A DNA stretch of 64,000 nt, from NCBI GenBank assembly GCA_930367205.1, contig OV884009.1, positions 116,387,454 through 116,451,453 on the forward strand, given 5' to 3'. Origin of the DNA: Acanthosoma haemorrhoidale (taxonomy: Eukaryota; Arthropoda; Insecta; Hemiptera; Acanthosomatidae). The notes under the pieces were generated by a model that saw only the letters and a program-made list of their open reading frames with translations, made no database searches and was not told where the DNA came from. Below are positions 43,931 through 54,610 of the stretch, one piece after another. The position numbers were made by a program, and so were the translations under genes. How positions within the stretch are numbered: position 1 is the first letter of the stretch; the number at the start of each line of letters is the position of its first letter.

Positions 43931-46900
43931 ACATTGAATGAAAGAAGGTCCATAATCGTATGTACCGATTTCACCCACCTAGGCTACTGGGCAGAAAAAT
44001 TATAGTAATTTCAGGTGACCCCGAGGTTGGAGCAACTTAACGTTAACTGCTACCATCTTCCACTACGGTTACTTGTTGAAGAGTAGTGACCGACTACCAT
44101 TAGACACCATTTCAAAGGAAACGCAAATGTGAAAATAAATGAAATAATTAAAGGCACATGTTGATGTTTATTACGTCCATCAACAGTGAAGGATTGAAGG
44201 AATAAAGTTTCAGAATTGTCGAGAATAAAAAGAAACGCTCTCTTTGATTCTATATCAATTGTTTCCTTTCAAAGGTTTTTGAAAATAATAAATGTACAAT
44301 CTGTTAAAAAACATAATAAAACAAAAGCAAATTAAAATTTCAGTGTATTTTAGTTATTTAAATTATTTTTTTATGAACCTTAGCCACTGGGATGGTTTGA
44401 CAAATAAAATGAATTTTTTTGTTAACAATACCTTACAACAATTTTTTAGAATAAGTTATTGTTGTTTTTTCACTTTGCATATCTTTGAGAAGGAGTATTG
44501 TTAACACATCAGGTAAAGGCATCCTATGTACTTTAATTCCATATTTGGATAGATTCATTTCATGGTTCTTATTGAAATATGGCAACTCTGTTTGAAGGGT
44601 TTCTGTGATAAGTTCATTAGTCGATGGAGTGAAGCAGAAGACCGATTAGAATTGACACGCTGTCTTTTAAGAGAAGAGCATCTGCTAAACAGAACGGAAG
44701 CATATTTTCTGCTATGAAGACAGAGTGGCCGACCGTTGAAGTAACAAGACTGATGTTGCCATTAATTCTGCTGTTTGCCAACTCCTCTCCAGCCAGCGCT
44801 GCTAAACACCAAATACACTAAGGACTCCACTACCTGTGTAGATACAGTCACTCACTATTGCCAGCGATAAATAATAGAAACCAAGGCAAACTGACAAGTG
44901 GCAGAACGAGTCCTGTGGAAAATAGTTTATAAATATGCATGCCCTTTATAAATAATTCATAAAAAACTAATAACGGAGGATTGTCCACGGATCTGTTCGT
45001 GTTGCTCGAAACAATTGTTGGCTGGCAGTTTTCTTTTTATTCCTTGCTCTCTAATTATTGTCTACTTTTTCTTTTGTACTAATGCTTTCTTCGACTCTCC
45101 TCCGTCTTTCCACTTTTTTTTTTCAAGTTAACAAGCAGTTTCATTCTGTATAAAGTTCGCTTTTTACATTCATTCAATTTCCCTACCCAATTTGAATAAG
45201 TGCTGACAGGCCTAATCGAGTAAGCGATGTATAAACAAATTGAAAAATGACTTTTTTTTTTTTTAACGGCCGCTGGGACGAAACAATGATTTTTCATGAG
45301 ATCAGTGTAATCGTTTCTTATTGCTGATGCTAGACCACTTTCAGATCCACGGTCTTCTTTCAAACCATGAACTATAAATTATAATCCTTCTATTAATCTA
45401 TTTTGTGACCAGTAGAAAGGAGTAGCATAGACAGAGAATTGAGAATTGAATACGACTCCAGCATAAGTTGATCGAAAAAAATATTTTCATCATTCAACAT
45501 GTAGTTACACAATGTAATCCTTATGTTTATAAAAAAAATAAATGTGTATATAATATATTTTATAATATACACATCCTTCATTAACCTTTTTGCTAATGTA
45601 AGTTATATTGGGTTCCATCACAGAATAATAAATTAATATTTTATATTAGTTTTAAATTTAGTCTTGGATGATGATCTTAAAATACTTCAAAATTTCAGGA
45701 AATATAGTAAAATATCAGCACTCAGGCATTTTTTTTTCTATACTCCTTGTTATTGAATTGTAACTAAACACTATGTACCATATTCCGGGTTGTTGTGGAA
45801 TAATGCATTTAAATTTATACAAACACACGATCATCCCCGTACTTGATTGTAGTCACAGACTCTTGCATGAGCTTCCGGATCACCCTCGCCCACATTAATC
45901 CGGATATGGGGGAGTCTACTGCTTTGTTATGTGCTTCCATTAGGTTGGTAGTCCCAAATCTCAACTACCAGTTAAGTTGACCGCTCTAAGCTATGAACAA
46001 GCGCTGACTAAACGATCTGACAACAATCTCATGGTACTCCAGTTCAATGCCGCCAGTGTCCGAATGCCATTAAGTTCCAAAGATAAGAGTTTCTTAGGCT
46101 TCCGACCAGGAAGACTCGACGGCAGACAGACCCAGGCATCTGGAAAATGGTTATCCTCTCAAGCCCTCTCTTGAGTTCTAGGCCTTCACAGTTGTGATAT
46201 CAGTGTTATGCAGTGAATATCTGCTAAGATTATTTTTATTATGTGAATAATTGTAATAAATTGATTTTAATTTATGTATTACATTTATGGGATTACAGCA
46301 TTGAAAAATTTTGAGCGTGCTCAGTAAAATTTATGTTAGGAAACGGTCAGGAGATAATTGTTTGATATACCCTCAATGTTCATCGAGTGCGGAGAAATGA
46401 GAACTTTCGGTTGGGGAGGGATGAGAAACAATTGTAAAACAGTTACAGGTATGAGTACATTATATCTTGCATACATGTGTAATAGTGGTATCAATAAATA
46501 ATCTCTTGATTGCCTGGGCAGGCGATTGTATTGCATGCGATTCACTTATTGGCTCGTACAGAACAGAAACACAACCATCCTCGGAAAGATAATTAACGCT
46601 AAAGGTGAAATTGCCCGTTATCTCGATGCGATGGCCGCTGGTATAAATTAGCTTTATAGATTAGCTGAATTATCTTAATCGAAAACAACAAATGTTCAAT
46701 TGTGATGCATCGAACAATTAAGGATTATGGCTGCAACAAAACTGTAAACAGTAACATACACTATATTAATTTAAAAAAAAAACTTAATAATGCCTTAATT
46801 TACAGTAAAAATTATTAGTGCAGAAGTGGATGAAGATGGATATAGACTCAGCGGAAATATGTTTGATCACAGTTCTAATGACGCATTGTTATCATAGTCT

Positions 46901-49900
46901 ACTAAAATACTGGACAGAGGCAGTAAATGAAACTGAAACATTAATCTATATAGACAAAAATATTGTCAGGAATAATGTTCCTATGAGTGGTATCTAGATC
47001 TGCCAAGTACATTGGTTGAACACCATTGTTAAAATGATAAATGTTAAAAGACTCATAAATGAAAACTTACCTAAATAAAAGATCAAGTTTCACACATAAA
47101 TATGCTGATCCTAAACAAAACTGTACTCCGGTCAAATCTGACACATTCTTCCGCAGTATGGAATTTCGCCTGCCAATCAAACTGCAAAAAACTTGAAATA
47201 ATTCAAAATTTGTGTACAAGCATTATAAATGGGTACTCACGTTTGACAAGAATATTTTAAATGTTATCTGAACTTTGTTAGCCAACATTACAACAGCATA
47301 CAAACAGACTCTTTAGTTGTATCATTTATTAATAATTTGAAGACATTCCATTAATGGAGGAAATAAGTAATCATGGCAAATTCTCACTGAGGAACTTGAG
47401 GTAGGCTCGTAAAATAACTTGGCATATACTGCTTCACTCAGCCTCACACATTATGATTGCTAGATTTACCTTCCCTACTGCATATTTGGAATTTACGTAA
47501 TAATAACATGATGACCAATACGTACAAAATATAAGATGAAAATGAAAACCAAACAATATAAATACAATTTCCTATTTATCTATCTATTATAGTATACTAA
47601 ACTACTAACACATATTATTAATCATATTTTTAAGATGTTTAAATTGACACCGTACCTAATGTGATAGAAAAATATTCAATTTTTAGTTATTGATTATTGT
47701 TGTTATTATTTCATTATTTTATTCAGGCTGCTATATGTTTTAATAGCAAGTAAAAAATACATGGAAAATACCCCTGTGGGGATTGTGGTTGCTGCTTCAT
47801 TCCACCAGTCGCTGTATCTTTTCTTTGGATGAGAATTAGTTTTCCTATACTATACTACGGGATCCGTTGAAGCGTCCAATGTTTCCCGAAGGAATGGAAA
47901 TAACATATTTAATGTCATTAAAGCCAAATCAATTAGAATTTTTCAAAGTATTTTGAAATTCATTTTTTTTAAATGGCCATTTGTATTGACGAAGATGATT
48001 TAAATTGTCACCAAAAAGTTAGTAATCATGTCTCCAATCGGGCATGTGGGCTCTCTATCGATATAGTTTCTTTACTTTTTACATCCGTTATTTTAGTTAC
48101 AAAACCTACTACTACTAATGTACTACCATCACAGTCCAAAATAATAATAATAAAACAGTTTTATATGATGAAAAAAACAAATTAATAGGACCACTGATCC
48201 TTGCATCAATTATACTAATGTCAAAACAAACCGGTGCACTTGAAATATAAAAGAAAAAAAAATGTATATTATTATACCAGTACGTAATGTATAAAATCCT
48301 TTTATGGGAGACAACAGTAAAAAATAAAACATGATACACTAATAAAATGTAATTATATTGAATGAATATGAACACAATGAAAACGCTTGAGAAAAAAAAA
48401 ATACAACTGGCCTTGATATTGCTTCTTTAATTTATTTTCTGTGCTACAGAAATATACTCTATATGCGACTGGAACCCTTTATTACATTTGAAAACTAATC
48501 GTTGGTATTGGTAGAAAGAAATGACAAAAAATATAAAACATTAATTTGAAACGTAAATTAGTCCTCCTATAACGGCTTTATTACTTTATTTGCAATGAAA
48601 CATTGTTCTCAAACTCATTACCGACGGACGAAACACAATTGGAACGAATTTATGAAGAAATAAATTAATTTTAGACCTCTTTCAAAAGAGTCACTTGGGA
48701 ACTCCACTTTCATATTGTAATAATCTGTGAGACGAATCCGGTCATCATTCATTATACAGGCGCATTTAAATATTCGATTCAACAACTGTTGAAAAACGTA
48801 GCTAGGAAATTAATTATGTAACACACTTTTCTTTCAGCTTCGTACGGGATGTAAAGGTTCAAAATTACTAGTGCTATATTGAAAGAGGATTACAAAGGGA
48901 AAAACGAGGAAAACATGCTAATGAAGTTGAGTTACAAGGGATGTTCCAAGTAATAACCGCTCATAAATATATAGTTCTTTTTTACACGAGTTTTACTTTA
49001 ATTTTTAATTTGAAGGAAGGTTCAAGTTGAAGGAAGGAAATTCAGAGGGCTTAAAATGTTATGAAAATTTTTATTTTCCATGTTCATTTGTCATAAATGA
49101 GAAAAAATTTTCTTTTATATGTGATTTCCTTATTTATATATTCTGATTTCTATACAAACTAAGGCAATAGGTTATGAGAAGTATACCCCACTGACAGCTT
49201 ACCCCTGGAAGCGTCACAAGAAGAGCGAGAATAGTTAAGTGTCTCGTGCATTCCCCTCCCCATGGCTACCAGAGGATTTAAGTATGCGAAAATTCCGCAC
49301 CACGAATTCTCTTCAGATTTGTGTCTGGGGGGTCCTAGGGAGTTGGAAAATGGATCGTGCCGGCATTGGCAAGGGCGGGTTATGTCAGGAGGGGGTGCCT
49401 AATCCTTGCGCGTCCATATCTCATCAACCTTATAGAAATTTCATTGGCCTCAAATTGCTTACTTTTTAATTTTACACAACTTCTGTTCTAAGAAAGATTT
49501 TCGTTAAGTCAGCCGTTTCTCTATAATTCAATGAAAAAAATGTAGAATTTTAAGCCTCTTGATTAGATTTGACGAGGCCATAGAGCGTCTTACTAGATAT
49601 TCACCACATAAATTATGGAGAGAGTTTTGGGTAATGATTAAAAAATCATTATAATACGAACTATGAGATTAATGCACTGCATCTAATATTTTCCTGATTT
49701 AATTGACCTACCTAATATTAGGAATTTTATAAAACTTCCACAAAATACTATGAATAATAAGGTTAAGGATTACATATTGATACGTACTTATTATGGGCAT
49801 GATGTTGTAAACGTTTTACATGATGCCCAACACTTTCAAAACCATTGTTTTGTTTTCCAGAAAAAAATATTTTAGATAGGTATGTACGGACTGTCATATA

Positions 49901-50420
49901 AATGAAAACAGAATTGTATTTGAAAGCGGTGTATTAATTTTCTTAATTGTTGACACCCAATTTTGTTTTTTTAATTGCAGTATAAAAGAAGCAAATAACT
50001 CGACGGACCTATGTATATTACAGTACCTACTTGGGTGGTTTTTATTAAAGGTGACTAATAATGCACATGTATTTTTTTAAATGTTTTTGTTCATCTCACA
50101 ACGTACGTTATTCAACGTATTCCCTCATTTGCTTAATTAGCTCAAAAACTCACAAGAAACACTCGAAAAGAAAGGCCAGATACTGCAGAGTGACCGGGAC
50201 ATGTAGCCAATGATCGAAGGGGGGTGGGTGAGAGCATACGCCCACCAATCACCCCGCAATGGGGAAGCCCCCTCTCGTTATTTATATTCTCACTGTGCAG
50301 TCAGTGTATTAACCCTTTCTTAGGCGTGTCGGGTTAGAGTTGTCCTCCAGTTGACTACAAAGGAATATAAATTACACCATTTTGACTCTGTGATATTAAG
50401 AGTTGTAGTAGCTGACTCAC
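43931..50420. other. Long AT-rich stretch without recognised genes
   Basis: No open frame longer than 95 codons and no transposon signature that I could support. A short GC-richer patch lies at 49230-49420 (76-codon frame without motifs), and another at 50190-50340 contains a TATTTATA and a TCAGT 22 bp later. Confidence 0.45.
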
Positions 50421-50492
50421 GTAAAAACGTAGAGTATGGAGTGATACATAGAAGGAGTATCTATGGATCACTCCATACTCTACGTTTTTTAC
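50421..50492. repeat. 31-bp stem, 9-bp loop hairpin
   Basis: GTAAAAACGTAGAGTATGGA... (50421-50451) pairs with 50461-50492 over 31 base pairs with one bulged base in the A/T run and one mismatch, around a 9-base loop AAGGAGTAT. It does not belong to any mobile element I recognise. A transcript from either strand would fold into a single long stem; whether it is transcribed is unknown. Confidence 0.9.
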
Positions 50493-51044
50493 AGCGATAC
50501 CCCAGCCTAAATCTGAGTTTAGTTTCGATTATAATGTTTGTATAAAATGAATGAAAGAACTTAAAGAAGAAAAATAAATAGAAAGTGAACAAGGAAGTGA
50601 ATCCCCGGAAGTGAAGCCAATAAAGTCAATAGAAAAATTTTACGTACTTGGTTTTTGGAAGCAGTAATGACGTTGAGACAATGGCTCGAATCACAAAAGA
50701 GAAATGCAATCACTCAAATGTGAAGGCCCGTAAGGCCAGCAATTTAAATAGGACGAAAAACTTGTAAAGGACATTACGCTAAATATGGTTGAGTCCGTTA
50801 TCGAACTAGAAGAGGATGGAGCATCAAGTCTAATAATTGGATGTGTGTTGATCATTTGATAGACATTTCCGTAAACTAAAGAACCGCATTGAAGAAGTTG
50901 AAGAGCAGCGGTACGTGATCCTAGTGGATTTTCAGGTAATCGTTGCCACTCTGTTTCCAAAACAATGTTTCCAACAACAAGAGGAATTTTTGCTGACATG
51001 GCCGTTACCTTCATTTGACGCACCCCACGTGTCGGTCGTGGAGT

Positions 51045-51815
51045 GGCATTCCGAGCGTGGCATTAAAGGTGGCAATGAAGACTAGACTAGATCTTTTCCT
51101 GGATGTCGTCAGTTCCTGCTTGCCTGAGGGATCCTTCCCTTTGCCGTAGAAAGGCAGCGCCTGGTCCTAATCTTGGAAGGGAAAGGGAGACTATCGGACC
51201 CTTCAGCCTATCGAGGGATATGTCTGTTGGATACTGTTGGCAAGGCTTCGGACTAGATCATGGGAACTAGAGTACAAGAGATTGTCAAAGGTGTAGAAGG
51301 CCTTTCCATGACTCAATTTTCCGTCCAGAAAGGTGCGTCTACGGTGGACGCAATCTCCTTGGTGATAGAAACGGCTGACAAGGGTTGTCGCGGGAAGAGG
51401 TGGAGCAGAGGCATGAAGTGTTTTTACGCCATCACCACACAAGATGTAAGGAACGCCTTTAATTCGGCGAGTTGGAGCTGCATTTTGGACGCCCTACAGG
51501 GAATGGGCTTCCCTACGTACCTTAGGAGGGTAGTCAGCTACTACTTCTATGAGGCGGAGTGCTCCAGGGTACACTGCAAGGACCCCTGCTGTGTCTTAGC
51601 CTGCCAAGTAGTGTGTAAAACAGTAGGGTTTTGTTGTTGACGTCGCAGTGGTGAAATACAGAGAGGGTGTGACGCTAAGGCTAACCAGAGTGTTCCACTG
51701 GTCTGGAATTGGCTGGAATCTGTGGGGCTTTAGCTGACAGACTAAAAGAGGTCCTTCTAATCTTTAGCAGGAAAAATAGGGAAGAAATCACTTTTAGAGT
51801 GGGTAAACAAGAGGC
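51045..51815 (+). pseudogene. R1-clade LINE reverse transcriptase remnant
   Basis: Across a few shifts the plus strand reads MKTRLDLFLDVVSSCLPEGS (51070), then ICLLDTVGKA (51220). The frame 51260-51640 follows with QFSVQKGASTVDAISLVIET and TTQDVRNAFNSASWSCILDA (RT motif A region). Around 51690-51810 LESVGLALAD, a KEVLLIFSRK-like text and REEITFRVG represent the part after the catalytic box. The PQGSxLGPxLW and YADD motifs are missing, so it is internally deleted. Confidence 0.75.
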
Positions 51816-52909
51816 TTCCTTGATGAAAGGATCCGGTTCAAGGAGCGTATTCAGCGGGGGTGTGCGGTAAGGTAGCTTGAGTAAAGTGGCCTCTGGCCTG
51901 CTGTTTCCCGTTTTCCGTAGGGTTTGGTAAAATATGAGTTGTGTGGTAAAAGTGGAAACCAAAAATTGAATTAATCTTGGACAGGAATGGTTTTAGTCAT
52001 GGTATTTCAGTGACAGCTTAGTTTCCAGCTCTAAACTTATTAACCTCCTATAAATCTACAATTTCAATTATATCGTAAGCCAGTTATTTAATGTCAATTT
52101 GTTCCTAAGTTATGTAATGCTAAAAATGTTATAATACCAATATTATATATAATACTAAAAGTAGAAGCAAGCCCCTTATAGTGTATACCTGCCTTGTGAT
52201 TTCATGGAAGTCACTGGAGGTTCCTGTTATTTTTTTAGTAAGCGACCGCATCCCTTCAAGACCTCCCTCCCACTTTTCAAAAATACCTTCAGCTTTAGCC
52301 CCAGACCACACTTGTTCCCAGATACTCGTCCCTAAACATCCCACCCAGTATGCAGTAACATAACTCTTAATATTTGTATATACCAGTGTTTTGCTTGTAC
52401 TTCATAATAAAGCTTTTCTTTCATTTCTTTTAAAAGACTCTCCTCTACTAAGATTATTTAACTCTAGATTGCGATCTCCATTAATGTCCTATTCATGATA
52501 AGTCTGAAAAAAAATTTTTATCAGAAAATTCAATTACATCTTGTACCTATGAAATTTGAACAGCAACATAACTGATCTGTTACGGAAATTTTGCGTTGGT
52601 TAATTTAGGGTAGTCTCGTTTCTTGTGTCCTTGGTCACAGTAATAAAATCATCAAAAGCCCTATTTCATTATAACTGTTGTTTATTTTTATTGTAGTTGT
52701 TGTAAATGGCCATTACAGTAAATAGATGATATTTCTATCTGGTATGAATCTCAATCCTGACGAGGATTTTTCAAAAACTACTGTGCAATCTAACCTGTAT
52801 TTACTAAACAACTATTCTTCCATTTAAGTAACTTTGAAGGGACTAGTTCTAACAAAGTACTATTAATCTCCATGTGTTTAATATGGCATCCGTGCATCGG
52901 ATCGTACTT
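51816..52909. other. AT-rich DNA, nothing recognised
   Basis: It has short frames only. It ends at the target duplication of the full-length LINE. Confidence 0.5.
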
Positions 52910-52921
52910 AGATTATATTCG
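52910..52921. repeat. Target site duplication AGATTATATTCG (left)
   Basis: These 12 bases recur at 57482-57493 right after the LINE 3' end, which fixes both ends of the insertion. Confidence 0.85.
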
Positions 52922-53315
52922 GAGTACTGCGCCTGCGCTAACTATAGAAGTCGTTTTTCACATCGCTCTGCAACAAACTGTTTCTTGTTACCGTTCGTAG
53001 GAAGTGCCTAGTTCGCAAAACTGTTCCAACCGACCCTTGGGTGAACCGTTCGTGGTGGACTGTCTACAGGTCAGTGGAAAGAGGAACATTATTATTGCTA
53101 ACGTAAGTTTTTCATCTCACAATTCATACAGAGGGCGGCCATATTGCAAGATATCAGTCAGCCGTGCTGAGAGTGGGGATAGGAGTGGGGATAGGAGTGG
53201 GGAGCCCAGCTGGCCCTCAGTACACTCAGTACACTCTCTTCAGGCCTCTCATTATATTGAATTTTTTTTTTTTTTTTTTTTTTTCAATTGAAAACTATTT
53301 ACAAGAATATGAAAC

Positions 53316-54203
53316 ATGCGTTTCTATCAACAAGTTATATCAGAAAATAAAAAAAAACGCTCAAGATCATTGGGACCTACCCCCACTATGTCACCAGTCA
53401 AACGCAAGCCACGGCGATCTAATCGGAATATCCCAATAAATTCCTCAGCACCTAGCAGCTCTATGGAAGAGATACCACCACAACCCACCACATCAAAACA
53501 AACAACAGTAACTCATGAGTCTCCCTTTTTCACACCCCATAGTTACGAGGTGTTGAAAAATATTGAGGTAGAGGACATGGACTCTACAACAACACCCACA
53601 CAGCCCAAGCCACCAGCGATATTCGTTCGCAACATTAGTAATTTCAAATTACTATGCACTCAATTGAGCAAAGTTGTAGGTACAGGCAAATATACTTGCC
53701 TCAATCGATCTCGGGACACAAAGGTTTCTCCGGACACTCCTGAAACATACCGAGGAAATATAAAATACCTAGAAGAATCCAAGGCTGATTTTCATACCTA
53801 CCAACTAAAGCAAGAAAGATCGCTGCGGGTGGTGATTAGAAACCTGCATCCCACAACACCAGCGGACGAGATAGAAAAGGAGCTGTTAAGTTTAGGGTAC
53901 AAGGTTCGCCAAATCACGAATGTCCTCCGTGAGGAGAGACAAGAAAATGATACAAGTATCAAGAAACCAATGCCCTTATTCTTTGTCGAACTAGAGCGAA
54001 CAGCTGGAGTGGAGAAAATCTACGAGCTTAACCACTTATACTACACAAGAGTACAGGTCGAAAAGCCTTACCCGAAACGAGACATCGTCCAATGCCATAA
54101 TTGCCAGGCATATGGGCACACAAAATCATACTGCTACCACCCTCCCAGGTGTGTAAAGTGCAGTGGGCAGCACAAAAGTGAATTGTGCAAGAAGCCCTTC
54201 TGA
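53316..54203 (+). CDS. ORF1 protein of the jockey-clade LINE (truncated by frameshift)
   Basis: The ATG at 53316 gives 295 codons. A basic N-terminus (KKKRSRSLGP, KRKPRRSNRN) precedes a PRE_C2HC-type domain (about residues 95-210, IFVRNISNFKLLCTQL to QITNVLREER), then zinc knuckles CHNCQAYGHTKSYC and CVKCSGQHKSELC. Relative to the minus copy, 57 bases after AAGAAGCCC are replaced by 14, which removes the third knuckle and shifts the frame to an early stop at 54203. ORF1 proteins bind LINE RNA and accompany it to the nucleus. An ATG at 53309 is in another frame and ends after 13 codons. Confidence 0.9.
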   Translation: MRFYQQVISENKKKRSRSLGPTPTMSPVKRKPRRSNRNIPINSSAPSSSMEEIPPQPTTSKQTTVTHESPFFTPHSYEVLKNIEVEDMDSTTTPTQPKPPAIFVRNISNFKLLCTQLSKVVGTGKYTCLNRSRDTKVSPDTPETYRGNIKYLEESKADFHTYQLKQERSLRVVIRNLHPTTPADEIEKELLSLGYKVRQITNVLREERQENDTSIKKPMPLFFVELERTAGVEKIYELNHLYYTRVQVEKPYPKRDIVQCHNCQAYGHTKSYCYHPPRCVKCSGQHKSELCKKPF

Positions 54204-54610
54204 AACAACAAGGCTGTGAGGCTTATAGAATTCTAAAGTCCAGAAGTGAACAACGTCGTCGTCCTGAAGAAGAAAAATCAGCCACAGGTAGCCCAAGAAG
54301 CGCCCCCACCAGAAGTTTGAGGCCTTCAGTCTCTTTCGCTGACGCAGTTAGGAACAGAGAGCAGCCACAGGCACTGCCCACTCCTCCTCCGCAAGTTCTT
54401 CTTTCCCAGCACTCCGCTCATCCCAGCAACCAGCAAACTCTATCCCATCCTCAACCACACATCTCGCATATCCCGCCACCTTCAAGATCTTCAGATCTCA
54501 CCAGCCTTTTAACCTCATTCCTTACAGAGTTCAGAACCCTAATTACACCTCTCATTTCCCTTCTTACAAATCTTGTCTCCTACCTTATCCCCGTTAAACA
54601 AAATCCATAA
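54204..54610 (+). pseudogene. ORF1 C-terminal part, out of frame
   Basis: The continuing coding text (GCEAYRILKSRSEQRRRPEE, then a Pro/Ser/Gln-rich segment with PSVSFADAVRNREQ) lies in another frame because of the deletion at 54190. It stops at TAA 54608-54610. This part is in the same frame as ORF2, separated from it only by that TAA. Confidence 0.85.

Noticed and set aside
49239..49469. 76-codon frame in a GC-richer patch
   Set aside because: No motif, no splice signals, and it could not be matched to any transposon protein by eye.
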